DNA from: Liolophura sinensis
Taxonomy: Eukaryota; Mollusca; Polyplacophora; Chitonida; Chitonidae
Reading direction: 5' to 3'
NCBI RefSeq assembly: GCF_032854445.1
Contig: NC_088305.1
Span: 8,003,606 to 8,067,605, forward strand
Length of the DNA: 64,000 nt
A model generated the notes under the pieces. The model worked only from the letters and a program-made list of their open reading frames with translations, searched no databases and had not been told where the DNA came from. A program made the position numbers and the translations under genes. Of the stretch, positions 1 through 9,163 are shown piece after piece (position 1 is the stretch's first letter; every line of letters starts with the position of its first letter).

Positions 1-2
1 TG

Positions 3-284
3 CAGAACTTATTTAACAAAACCAAAGATCATCGCACCATCAGTCTGAACACACACTACTGGGTGTTGTTCAAAAACCCGAGAGACGCTTCTCAAATTGC
101 CACGATCGCTAAAGAGATGGTCCCGGGGTGGACGCAAGACGTGCGCGAGGCGTTTGAGGATCTCACTGCCGAACCTCAAGGGTATTTTCTGGTGGATTTC
201 AAGCAAGCCACACCCGACCACCTGTGACTTTGCACCCACATCTTCCCTTGGGAGATTCAGCACGCCTACCTCCCCAAGTCATAA
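3..284 (+). pseudogene. Maverick/Polinton-type packaging ATPase, C-terminal fragment
   Basis: The frame enters from the left window edge, so only the C-terminal end is visible. It contains the SLNTHYWVLFKNPRD stretch and the DASQIATIAKEM segment that are typical of the FtsK/HerA-like (A32-type) genome-packaging ATPases of Maverick/Polinton elements and adintoviruses. The Walker motifs would lie outside the window. An in-frame TGA at 225-227 interrupts the frame about 19 codons before the expected end (TAA at 282-284), and the residues after the TGA still look like the family's C-terminus. The TGA sits where family members usually have Arg, consistent with CGA to TGA decay. The next small gene starts 53 bp downstream on the same strand. 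Family assignment is from recalled conserved segments, not a search. Confidence 0.72.
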
Positions 285-337
285 AACTTCGTACGCACGA
301 TCTGCCGAATCAGTTGTTCCCACGTCAACCACCCACG

Positions 338-676
338 ATGTCACGCCTGCTCCAACGTTACGGTTCCTTGGTGTCCCTGCTGGCTCGAGCCACCCTTGCT
401 ATTCGACGCGCCGTGCTGCGCAGCAACGATCCGGGTTTACTTCGGTGTTTGTGTGAATGTGCTAAGAATGTGTTAAATGGAAACGTTCCACTATCGAAGG
501 GAAAGTTACAACGGCACGAGACGGGTCTTTGAACTTTGTTCAAGAAAAGTGTTCCCCTGCATAGGAAAAGACGGACTGTTCAACGCGGTGGTCTGATTGG
601 AGCGCTGTTCGGCCCCGTCCTCACCGCCACGCCAGCCCTCATCGGTGGCATCGTTAAGAGCATAGCTGGGAAGTAA
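338..676 (+). pseudogene. small basic virion-type protein of a Maverick/Polinton element
   Basis: ATG at 338, TAA at 674-676, 112 codons with one in-frame TGA at 530-532. The first half contains an NVLNGNVPLSKGKL segment and the second a basic VPLHRKRRTVQRGG segment followed by a hydrophobic, Gly/Ala-rich tail. This arrangement matches the short basic protein found beside the ATPase in many invertebrate Maverick/adintovirus elements; its role (probably a core or minor virion component) is not established. The TGA again falls at a probable former CGA. The stop codon overlaps the next start (TAATG at 674-678), a compact arrangement expected of a virus-like element and not of the surrounding genome. 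Confidence 0.68.
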
Positions 677-1343
677 TGCAGCACGCCAAGAAAATAGCCT
701 TGGTCGAGCCACGGCTATTAGATACGCTCACGCGGCCTCCATCCCCCTATCCCGTCTCCCCGTACCTCGTGCCCAGTACTGTTAAAGCCCTTTACGCGCT
801 CGACCAAGAAATGGCATCGACCCTCCATGACACGACTCTCTCGGACGATGAGAAAATACAACGGTATCATCACACCCTTCAACAGCACTGTGGGATTCAA
901 GATCAATACCAAGCCGCGCAGCATCCAAGTCCGACGACGAACCCTCCCACCGCCAGACCGGTTTCGGAAACAACTGCGGCTCGGTTTCAGCCCGCCTCTA
1001 AAGCACGTCATGAATTTACCGCACAACTGTCAAATGGGGCCGGCGGATCTGCGCACATGCGTGTGAAGGATTTACATGCCACCACACCCACGCTGTACGT
1101 GTACACGGACATTTGCGAACCGCGTTTAGTGGGAGAAACGCTGGCACCGCTGCTGCGGCTGGTCACCACAAAAGGGAAGTACGGCCTGCACATTTCCAAC
1201 ACGTGGAATACATCCCCGTACAGCGCAAGCATTTCTCGACCGTGGACATCAGGGACGACGCGGGCCAAACAGTCGTATTTGAACGCAGTAAAATGGTGCT
1301 GACACTTCACTTTCGACAGCGGCAAGCATTACCTTTGCAATGA
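676..1343 (+). pseudogene. Maverick/adintovirus-type structural protein, frameshifted
   Basis: The ATG at 676 overlaps the previous stop. The N-terminal half holds an LSDDEKIQRYHHTLQQ segment and a Pro/Thr-rich linker. The C-terminal half holds TLYVYTDICEPRLVGETLAP and then, in another frame, VEYIPVQRKHFSTVDIRDDA and a VLTLHFR ending. These segments recur together in uncharacterised Maverick-like proteins that I take to be virion components. The reading frame changes between about 1180 and 1200, apparently through a small deletion whose length is not a multiple of three. The second frame ends at TGA 1341-1343, and the next ATG (1340-1342) overlaps it as ATGA. No catalytic motif is evident. 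Confident as an element remnant, less so about the protein's role. Confidence 0.66.
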
Positions 1344-1620
1344 ATGTCGTACACGACCCCGCCATGTGTCGATCCTACATCGACTATTACACCGAGCAAG
1401 CCGGTGAAGGTGGGTTACATGCGTTCCGGGGTGCCGTTGTACAGCGCAATCACGGTTTGAGCGGCACTTTCATTAAAGTGGCACAGCCCTTGTTGAAGAC
1501 AGCTGTGAAAGCGTTGGGCAAAAATGCGTTACGTGCCGGACCGAAAGTCATGGACGACGTGTGGATCGAGGGGGTGCCGGTGAGCAAGGCTTTGAAACGA
1601 CGAGCTCGCTTTTTCCGTAC
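1340..1620 (+). pseudogene. Maverick-type minor virion protein, 3'-truncated
   Basis: ATG at 1340 overlaps the preceding stop. The product begins with a Tyr-rich segment and a Gly-rich stretch, then an LLKTAVKALGKNAL amphipathic segment and a KALKRRARFF basic end. This profile is shared by short pVI/pX-like proteins encoded near the capsid genes of Maverick/adintovirus elements. Recognisable similarity stops near 1615-1625. From there on the opposite strand is polymerase sequence, so the gene is cut at a rearrangement junction. The frame stays open to 1849 only because it reads through antisense polymerase sequence. Major capsid, penton and protease genes expected downstream are absent. Confidence 0.6.
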
Positions 1621-1625
1621 CGAAA

Positions 1626-2566
1626 TTCTGCTGATCATACTTCCAATCAGCATACGCCTGGAACCAGGCATGATGTCATTCACCTCCGCGAACTCCGCCA
1701 TGGTGGGACCTATGTCCTCCCAGCTCAAATCGATGTTTTTAAATATGGGTGGACATTCCGCAAAGTCCGCTTTGAGATGGTCCGGCACGTGGATGTCGCA
1801 TTCGACAAAGCCTAACAACAGGCCTTGGATGACAGCCTGTACCAGCTGAGCCTGCGTCTTGGGCTGTCGCTGTGAAGGGGGTAAGCCGTACCGTTGCAGG
1901 AAGGCGCGCAAGGCCGGGTTCGTTTTGCCGCAGGCGAAGAAACTCGCACTCCCATATGCACATCAACTGGTATCCCAACTGGCGACGAATTTGTCCCGCA
2001 CCTGCCGAGTGTAAGATGGCTTGGTGTCGTTGGGATCAATACGCACGTCTAACTCGTCCAGGATGTAGGCATAACCCGGTCATCGCTTCGTCCACAGTGG
2101 CCAAGTAAGCTTTGAAGTCGTAACATGCTAAGTAAGGGAATATTCCGTCATCTCCTTCCCAGAGGTAAATACCCATGTCCGCCAACACTTCGAAAATAGT
2201 GGGTTGATTGTGGAATACACTCCCCGGGTACTTCCCGCGAACTGTGTCGGTGCACGTTTGACCGTGCCGTCGTAATTCCCATAGCTTATTAAAGCTCTTA
2301 GAACACACTTGACAGGTGAAAGACTGGACGTAACGCCTCATATCCTTGATGTAGCTGAAAGGCTGATTGTGCAGGTTGAACCGCATGGTGGGAGAAGTAT
2401 AGCGCTGTGCACTGCGATGGATGAGTTGAGCCAAGTACAACTTGTCCATGGAAACGAGCTGGTACTCTTGAATGCTTACGTTAAATAGGCTCTCCACCGT
2501 GTCCAGCGCACTGAGAGGTACACCTTGGAAATACCTCGACTCTATCTGGACCGCCCCCATATACAT
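1626..2566 (-). pseudogene. protein-primed family B DNA polymerase of a Maverick/Polinton element, rearranged
   Basis: Reading right to left, 2566-2036 is open. It contains HNQPFSYIKDMRRYVQSF, a C2H2-like cluster (CQVCSKSFNKLWELRRHGQTC), and YPGSVFHNQPTIFEVLADMG leading to FPYLACYDFKAYL, the position of the exonuclease I motif, where the usual DFE is DFK here. After a frame break near 2035 a second block (1911-1626) holds GFVECDIHVPDHLKADF and PPIFKN...IGPTMAEF, which belong to the palm half. The exonuclease core and the catalytic polymerase motifs downstream are missing. This enzyme replicates Polintons from a protein-primed end. The copy is inactive. Upstream, 2769-2567 has an open frame (YYRGGVLLNHARRRL) that may be further N-terminal sequence. 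Confidence 0.68.
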
Positions 2567-2769
2567 GCGGTGGTAAGCCCAGTCTGCTTGTCACAGTTTA
2601 TTGGTTTGGGCTTGTCCAGTCTTTGAAGACGTCGACGTGCATGGTTTAGTAGAACACCACCACGGTAATAGGGCAATAGTACGGTCGCATAGCACCTTGA
2701 CTGGGTGTAAAAGGTCTGGGGCGTGTGATGACGCGACACCCCGCGCGCAGTGTGTAAGCCAGTGTCCAT

Positions 2770-3967
2770 GGGGGCTTGCCGAATATTTAAGGTTTGTTAT
2801 AGATATAGTATCGCATAGTATAGCTATAGTATCGTAGAGTATATGTATAGTAGAGTAGAATATAGTTACAGTACAGTATATTGTTTATTTATTTATTTGA
2901 ATGTTGTATTTACAACTATAGTAAAGTAGAATATAACTATAGTAAGGTCACATTCCGTTCAAACATGTGGGCTTAGATGAACCATACAGCGCCAATGGCT
3001 GGTCCCCGTCTATAGCCGTGTCAACAAGCGACCCAGAATTATTTCTCCTGAAATTCTCTCTCACAAATGGTATTGCTGATTCTAATGTGCGAAATTTGGC
3101 ATGGGTTTATACTGCATAGTATGATAAATACGTCAGTTTTAGTCGACGGCCTAACAACACCTAGGCTATCTGGAAAAGCTGAAAAATACATTTATAAAAC
3201 TAGGATATCTGTGAAGCTGAAAATGGCACAAATCTTTGATGTTCAGTAATGATTGTTTTATTCATTACATAAATTTACATAAATCCGTTTAAACAGGTGG
3301 GCTTAGATTAGTCATAAAGCGCCAAAGGCTGTTCCATATCTATAACCGTGTCAACAAGTGACTCAGAGTTATTTCCCCCTGATATTCTCTGTACAAAATA
3401 CGGCATGTGTTTATACTGCATGATCGTAGGATAAATTTGTCAGTTTTAGTCTACTTCCTTCAGGTCTAGCATTATGTTGTACAAAAAAACATTACCGAAA
3501 AAAAAACCGCCTAGGCTATCTGGAAAATGCTATCTGCATGTATGTGCAGAAGCGAATAGAGGTGGGTAATATGTTTTGCTCCATAAAATTCAGAGGAAGT
3601 AACTCATTATACAATGATAATAAATCCACAGATTTATTCCCCTTGTTAAAACTGTCCTAAAATGTTTCGCTCCATACCAAACATGTATGAGCCTGGCCAC
3701 CAATGCTTTAAGTTCAAACAATACAGCAATTGAGGACCAAGAGAAGTAAGCTGATAACTTGGAAGCATAGAGTTATGTAACACTCCCGGTGTCACTTCGA
3801 AAGCAGTTCACCAGTAAATGTCAAGTATCGAAATGAATATGACGACAGAAACGTGTTAGGCAACATATAGGTACAAAAATAAGCTGATAACTTGGAAGCA
3901 TACGGTTATGTAACACTCGCTGTGTCACTTCGAAAATAGTTCACCAGTAAATCTCAAGTTTCGAAAA
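2770..3967. repeat. gene-free interval with degenerate AT repeats and local duplications
   Basis: Positions 2800-2950 are a loose TATAGTA/TAGAGTA simple-sequence tract. Three diverged copies of a unit containing gtttatactgca and a CGTCAGTTTTAGTC-like end lie at about 2950-3160, 3280-3470 and 3960-4015. A second unit with agctgataacttggaagcata, tgtaacactc and gttcaccagtaaat occurs at about 3748-3832 and 3881-3966. No coding potential was recognised. The duplications could mark the eroded terminal region of the Maverick element, but no clean terminal inverted repeat was found. Confidence 0.6.
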
Positions 3968-4354
3968 TTAGACCATTGATAGTACGAAATACGGCTTGTG
4001 TTTATACTGCATTATCGTATCGCGTAGCCGAGTGGTACAAACTGTTCGGCTTTTACCAAACAGTGTGTGAGTGGATGTGTGACTTACCTTTCCGTGTTCA
4101 GCACGTCGTTGGACGCGCCATTCCCCTAACCGGTAAAAGGTCTTGTCACACCCTTCGCATTTCCACACACGCTCCTGTTTTTCATGTCGCCGCTGGTGCC
4201 GGATCACATGGCTCCGGCGGGGAAACGTCCGCCCGCAGGTCGGGCACGTGAACCTTGCTCCTCCATCCTCCTCCACGTGGCGCGTCCTCTCGTGTCGTAG
4301 CCAGTTGTCCCGCCGGGACTTGGTCAGTTTTGGTGCGGAATGGAGCTCACCCAT
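3968..4354 (-). pseudogene. C2H2 zinc-finger protein fragment
   Basis: The 128-residue frame encodes parts of three C2H2 fingers. The first keeps only its helix and histidine end (LRHERTRH), having lost its cysteines. The second is complete (FTCPTCGRTFPRRSHVIRHQRRH region; C-x2-C-x12-H-x3-H). The third (WKCEGCDKTFYRLGEWRV) has Gln where the first zinc-binding His should be. Such fingers bind DNA or RNA. The first dozen codons are written over copy 1 of the upstream tandem array, so the assigned start may be artificial and the true N-terminus lost. It may belong to the neighbouring Maverick-like element or be a separate retrocopy; neither can be shown here. The tail after finger three is not recognisable. 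Confidence 0.55.
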
Positions 4355-4834
4355 TTGTAGTTTTGGCGCGTCATGGAGCGGAAGGAGCCCCTAAACCCAA
4401 ATTTAGAAGCCGATGTTTTTGGTGTGACAAATGTTCTCCCATGGGTCAGTTTTGGCGCGAACAAATTGGAGCTCACCCATTGGTCAGTTTTGGCGCGATA
4501 TGGAGCTGAAAGTGCCGCTTTTGCGCGTGACATCAGTTTTTACGCAAAATGATGTAATACTATACACACTGTTACAATGTTATACTATACAATATTATAC
4601 TATACAATGTTATTTTGCTCCCTTCTCGAGTACGACTCCCTCAGCCTCCTCGGTCATTGGACGACGCAGCGCGGACCTCAACGAAATAACTGAGTGGAAA
4701 AAGCACATACACTCAAACGATCCACTTCATTGGTCCGTTTTGGGGCTACACAACGCATGACGTCACGGAGACCCATTGGTCCGTTTTTGGCGCGAACGGC
4801 ATGGAACTCACCCATGGGTCCTTTTTGGCGCGCC
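4320..4834 (+). repeat. seven-copy direct repeat with E2F-like motifs
   Basis: A unit of about 35-45 bp, roughly TTGGTCAGTTTTGGCGCG-n-ATGGAGCTCACCCA, recurs at 4320-4353, 4354-4380, 4441-4479, 4480-4510, 4730-4775, 4776-4814 and 4815-4834. Adjacent pairs abut head to tail. Each unit combines an ATTGG (inverted CCAAT) or ATGGG element with TTTTGGCGCG, which matches the E2F consensus TTTSGCGC; copies 1 and 5 have lost the core. The array lies immediately upstream of, and partly within, the minus-strand zinc-finger frame, so a promoter role for that gene is plausible but inferred. Confidence 0.7.
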
Positions 4835-4835
4835 T

Positions 4836-4856
4836 CACGTGACGTGTCACGTCACG
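4836..4856. promoter_or_regulatory. CRE/E-box-like palindrome at the end of the repeat array
   Basis: CGTGACGTG and its exact reverse complement CACGTCACG are separated by a single T, with CACGTG (E-box) and TGACGT (CRE half-site) inside. It directly follows the last copy of the E2F-like repeat array and is itself followed by CGCGCATGCGC (an NRF1-like site). A regulatory role is inferred from motif clustering only. Confidence 0.4.
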
Positions 4857-5011
4857 CGCATGCGCTAACGTCACGCTCAAAGCGTTCATAAACCTAACCA
4901 CTGTTATAAAAATGAAAAAATCTGGGACATGCCATTAAAGGTCAGTTCATCAGAATACAATGTAATGTGGACTTTGGTCAGCAGTAGACCACCCAGAAAC
5001 TACATCTACGG

Positions 5012-5413
5012 GTGAACGGGCACCGTAAGTCTGTGCGCAAGAAACAATTGCTAATAGGCAAGCATTTCTCTGCCTCCGACCATGACTGGGACCATTTCAG
5101 CTTTCAAATAATAGAATCGGTTTATTCATCAACAAATGAGACAGATGTCGAATTTGTACGTAAAATTCGTGACCGTAAGCTTTTCTGGATTCTAGAGATT
5201 GGTTCAGTCTTCCCATGTGGGTTGAATGATAACGTTATGGGAATCGGCAATGTAACATCTAGCCAACCACATGACTCCGTCATAACAAATTTATTCAAAT
5301 ACCATAAACGTAGACCTCGCAGTTATAGTAGGAGAAAGTTCAACGGAAACATGATTCACAAACACGTTACAGTTAGCTATTTAGTCGGACTGTCGTATGA
5401 CACCATACGCTAA
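5012..5413 (+). pseudogene. GIY-YIG-type endonuclease domain of a Naiad-like Penelope element, 5'-truncated
   Basis: The frame contains KHFSASDHDWDHFSFQIIE, a basic stretch, then RDRKLFWILEIGSVFPCGLND. This is the conserved second half of the GIY-YIG endonuclease of Penelope-like elements (His-rich helix, Glu and WI...L.T..P.GLN ending). The GIY/YIG strands that should precede it are not visible, so the copy is 5'-truncated. It is followed by a basic KYHKRRPRSYSRRK segment. The domain lies upstream of the reverse transcriptase, the permuted order known for the Naiad clade. The frame is lost after about 5410; the connecting region (5401-5510) continues in another frame. The element cuts target DNA for insertion when intact. 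Confidence 0.68.
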
Positions 5414-5507
5414 AACAGGTAGTTCAAGACGTCAACATTCGATCAAACAAAAAAAATATCATCTCGGCACTTGAGGAGTATGTTAAAAATGGTCAAAACG
5501 GGAGAAA

Positions 5508-6920
5508 GTGTATTCTTCGGTACTTAACGATTGGCTTGAGATTGTCAAAAAGAAGGTTAGTTTAGCTATAGACATTGATGCTCTTCCTAAAGTTAAACAG
5601 GTTCTGAAGGATTCCACTAATCAAGAAACACTCGCTGACCTTCATAGTAAATTTGTCATCACTGTAGCAGACAAGGCTCCTAATAATGTCATCTTTATTT
5701 CCAAGAATTATTATTATCAAATTCTTGTTCAAGAGCTATGTGCATCTACAACAACATCCACGTATTCTGCTACTACATGTACTCTGGAAGACCTATTTAA
5801 CAAACACAAAACCTTTTTTAAAGAAAGGTGCACAAATATACCTTCCCGTCATACAGAAATACCAAAACTTTACTGGATTCCTAAAATGCATAAATCCCCA
5901 TACAAGGCTCGACTTGTTGCGGGTTCAAGAAGCTGTACCACAAAACTCTTGTCAGCCCTACTTACGAGAGCGTTACAAGAAGTAAAGTCATTTTGGATTA
6001 AGTATTGTTGTGCCATAACAAAAAATTCAGGTGTCAACTACATGTGGACTCTTAACAACTTCAAACGTCTTACAGAAGAACTTGATACTCATATGCATAT
6101 ACCGTACAAAGACGTATCCACATGAGATTTCTCTACTCTCTATACAACGATTCCTCACAAAGATCTTATTGAAAGAATATCCTCGTTAATTGTCTCTGTA
6201 TTTACTAAAACAGGTCACCGTTACATTAACGTCCGAAGCAATAGGGCTTTCTTTAGTTCTACTATTTATAAAGGTTACCACTCATGGGATGTTACATTAT
6301 TTATTGAATTACTAGCATTTCTCACTAATAACATCCATGTGAAATTCGGAGATACCATTTACCAACAGTGCATAGGTATTCCAGTGGGTACCAATTGTGC
6401 GCCTCTTTTGGCAGACCTATACCTGTTTTCATATGAATACGACTAAATGCAGGAATTACTTAAAAGTAATCTCTTTAAAGCTCGATCCTTTTCATTTACC
6501 AAGCGATGTATTGATGATCTACCTGCGTTAAATAACCCCCATATTTCTGAAGCAGTGATGGAAATCTATCCCCCTTCGCTGGATTAACAGGAGACAACAG
6601 ATAGTCCTGATGGTACATCTTATTTGGATCTATATTTGTACAAAGATGAACAAGGCCTCCTTTCACGCCGCCTTTACAAAAGGGATAACTTCAATTTTGA
6701 TATTGTAAATTATCCTTTTTTAGATAGCAATACACCAAAGGGTCCTGCATATGGCGTATACATATATCAGCTTGTAGCATTTGACAGATCTTGCGTTAAT
6801 TGTGATGACTTTAATCTAGTTGCTAGTTCAAAACTAGTTTGTGAAGGATACTCCATCAAACGCCTTAATTCTAAGTTTCTCAAATTTTGCAACAAGTATA
6901 ACACTCTCCTTGGCAGGTAA
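5508..6920 (+). pseudogene. Penelope-like (Naiad-type) reverse transcriptase
   Basis: One frame runs through the whole region, interrupted by TGA 6123-6125, TAA 6444-6446 and another stop near 6585. Ordered motifs: IPKLYWIPKMHKSPYKARLV (fingers), DFSTLYTTIPHKDL (motif A, Asp present), GIPVGTNCAPLLADLYL (motif B), FTKRCIDDLPALNN (motif C, IDD kept but the usual Tyr replaced by Cys), then SYLDLYLYKDEQG, YKRDNFNFDIVNYPFLDSN and PAYGVYIYQLVAFDRSC (thumb region). These are characteristic of Penelope-like reverse transcriptases, which are related to telomerase. The frame ends at TAA 6918-6920 followed by the 3' tail. The copy cannot encode a full protein without reading the stops; the TGA just before motif A is discussed separately. 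Confidence 0.8.
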
Positions 6921-7260
6921 GGACAGAGCGTTCAGAATCTCTGGCGATCTGCATTGTGATCAACCACATAGACGGCGCTGTTTTTCCTATATACATATCT
7001 ATCACGTACATGGTATTTATCAAAATAGATGGCGCTGGTTGCCCAGTGTAACCGTCTATCTTGCATGTCATGTGTAACATCATAGATGGCGCCTCTTGTA
7101 GCATGACATCTTTACATATTAATGGGAAGACGTAATCGTCCTTTACTTTTGAATCACAATCTGGTCGGTTAGGGTCTGTAACGCTCGTCATTATTAAACT
7201 GTATCTAATACCGCTTAACCTGGGGCTAGGGGCTGTGAAAGTAGCCATGCTCATTACATC
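6921..7260 (+). mobile_element. 3' untranslated tail of the Penelope-like element
   Basis: This non-coding stretch follows the reverse transcriptase stop and is repeated, inverted, at 45780-46140. Within it a short motif close to AGATGGCGC occurs three times (near 6970, 7028 and 7084), and the inverted copy keeps the same spacing pattern. The right limit is estimated from the loss of similarity between the copies. Confidence 0.55.
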
Positions 7261-7448
7261 AGCATAATGCCTTTATGAACAGTTGCAATTAAAGCGCGAC
7301 TGAGATACTTGTTTAATTGTTATTTGACCTGGAACTCATTCATAGACTACGAATGTGAACGTTGATATGGAATTCATGCCTGGAATATGCATTGTCTGCC
7401 CGGCATCATTGAAAACTGATGACCGCTTCTCTCTTGTGTGTTACCGGC

Positions 7449-7600
7449 TTTATTTCTTATTTGTATAATTTCTTACATACCTTTGTCTTTGGGAGTTAGT
7501 GTTAAACTTTGGATCTGCGATTATCGACTTGGAACGCCTTTCACGGACTACGAATGGTATATGAATGTCGTATTCGACGCTTATATATTATCTCTAAATC
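7449..7600 (+). repeat. FGN-CDY cassette copy 1, with flanking GTAAGT
   Basis: Copy of the dispersed cassette, best seen at 37745-37905. The leader-coding part is well preserved, but a deletion around 7508 removes part of the Cys-containing core and shifts the frame. The segment from about 7290 upstream is shared with 37.9-38.05 kb and 45.64-45.75 kb, so the cassette arrived with, or was duplicated with, about 160 bp of 5' flank. A donor-like GAGGTAAGTCC lies at 7619-7629. Confidence 0.5.
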
Positions 7601-7729
7601 AATGACAATCGTGAAACTGAGGTAAGTCCTCTATTTCCCCCTGAGAAAAAAATAGTTTTGTGTATGAACGACCCAAACCCTTTTCTCGCCCTGAGTGATC
7701 CAATGCCTTGCAATGTATTATTCACTTAC

Positions 7730-7932
7730 AGAAACTGTCCAACGATGACTACGGACAGTGCAGACATGGCTAACTGGACGTAACGCCAGCTGTATCCCTT
7801 CATGAGGTAACCCAGAGCCGGAAGAAAGCAGGCACTCACACTCCAAACGACGTTTGTTATCAATGCGGCCAAGGTTCTGTGCCTAGGCAGGAAGATCTCC
7901 AGTGTTATCACCCATCCCACCATACCAGTGGC
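7730..7932 (-). CDS. SLC22-type transporter, exon 4 (TM4-TM6)
   Basis: Polypyrimidine tract and CAG acceptor end at 7933 and a GTAAGT donor lies at 7724-7729. The exon begins in phase 0 and encodes ATGMVGWVITLEIFLPRHR followed by two hydrophobic segments ending in WRYVQLAMSALSVVIVGQF. The conserved acidic-then-basic E...RHR pattern between TM4 and TM5 and the YSWRYVQ segment are those of the SLC22 organic cation/anion transporter family (major facilitator fold, plasma membrane). It splices in frame to exon 3. No further exon (TM7-12) is visible to the left, where a Penelope-like element and a repeat cassette lie. Confidence 0.78.
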
Positions 7933-8096
7933 CTGACCAACAGAAAGATATAACGAAGAGAACGAGGACATGTTAATACCGTGAGTCAGTGATTGGTTTT
8001 CGAAGCGATACCTAAAACATCCAAAATCAAATAACATAGGCGGACATGTTTAAATGAGTTGAAAGAACCAATATTCAGATAAAGCTCTATATTCTA

Positions 8097-8494
8097 CACT
8101 GTAAGAATAGAATGCAAAGTTACAGCCTGAAGCACTGTATATTGCTACAGTAAATGATGTTGTAAATATTTTCCACCATTTTTCAGCGCGATTCTACATC
8201 TATGTGGTGTAATTTTGTTCTAGTCGATGTGTACAGCAATGTCTGTAAAGCTGTAGCGGTTTGACCATTTGCAGTGCACTTTGCTGTAAACGTACACCGG
8301 TTTTCTTGGTAGATATGTAGATTTTGTGAATTTACAATGGAGTTAACTGATTATTTATATGTAAATTTCCACAATGGTATATGTGGAAATATACTACTAT
8401 TTTGGGTGTAAATATTAAACAGCACATCTTGTAAATCTACAGTGAAAGAACTGGTCTCAAAATTGCCAGCACTTTTCACTGTAAAATTACAGTG
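8097..8494. mobile_element. MITE-like element with CACTGTAA/TTACAGTG ends, in a transporter intron
   Basis: A 398 bp segment starts with CACTGTAA (8097-8104) and ends with TTACAGTG (8487-8494), flanked by TA on both sides (8095-8096 and 8495-8496). The interior is AT-rich with several further partial ACTGTAA/TTACAG motifs and no coding frame. TA target duplication and short inverted ends suggest a Tc1/mariner-type non-autonomous element. It sits in the intron between exons 3 and 4 of the SLC22-type gene. Confidence 0.5.
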
Positions 8495-8669
8495 TAATAT
8501 ATATAGAGAGCATGACATTCTAATTTCGTGCAGGCCTGCTACAGAAAGGCGTTACATGTCACAGGTGGAAATGAGTTAATAATTTGTCAACATAGCGAAT
8601 AACTTTACATATAGGAGCGAACAGACTATCTCTGTAACAAATGAAACTATGAGAAACTAGCAAACTTAC

Positions 8670-8900
8670 CCCTAAAAATGCGCCGATGAAAAACCTGGCG
8701 ACAATAAATGACGTAATATTGGTGGCGAGACAATTTAGGAGCGACGCAGAAAGGTAACCCACATGACACCAAAGCACCACTTTTTTTCTTCCGTACGTAT
8801 CCGCTATCGGGGTGAACACCACTGTCCCCAAGGAAAGGCCAACAGTGAAAATTGTCTGCGAAAGCTCAGAGAGGAAGGTACTGCCGCAGACCAGGTCCCA
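8670..8900 (-). CDS. SLC22-type transporter, exon 3 (TM2-TM3)
   Basis: Acceptor CTCCAG before 8900 and GTAAGT donor at 8664-8669; 77 codons, phase 0 at both ends. It opens with WDLVCGSTFLSELSQTIFTV, the canonical start of this exon in SLC22 proteins, and contains the major-facilitator motif A loop as ADTYGRKKVV between TM2 and TM3, then VARFFIGAFLG of the TM4 start. Joining to exon 4 gives the expected family spacing. No frameshift or stop is present, so this part looks under selection. Confidence 0.85.
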
Positions 8901-9163
8901 CTGGAGATAAGTTGTATATATCAGGACTGGTAAATAAAGTTTGCCCCCACCCCCATATTTTCTTGGTTACATATTTGCGTTATAATCAATGATGACTGTC
9001 CAGAAAAGCCATCTAGATTTCATGAAAAGGCACACTCTGTAGTCTTAGTACATCTGTTCAAAATGCAACTCTTCATACATGTTTTTACTCACACAAAAAT
9101 TGTTTTCTATATTAACAGGTGAGTAAATTTATTTCCCACACAACCTGGGGATGGTCGTAGGTT

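Noticed and set aside
1155-1205. Programmed ribosomal frameshift in the Maverick structural gene (AAAGGGA heptamer nearby)
   Set aside because: The heptamer is not in the phase needed for -1 slippage, and several residues normally present are missing, so a small deletion explains the frame change better.
4015-4060. tRNA gene suggested by gcgtagccgagtggtacaaac
   Set aside because: No matching acceptor stem or B box downstream; the stretch overlaps the zinc-finger frame's 3' end.
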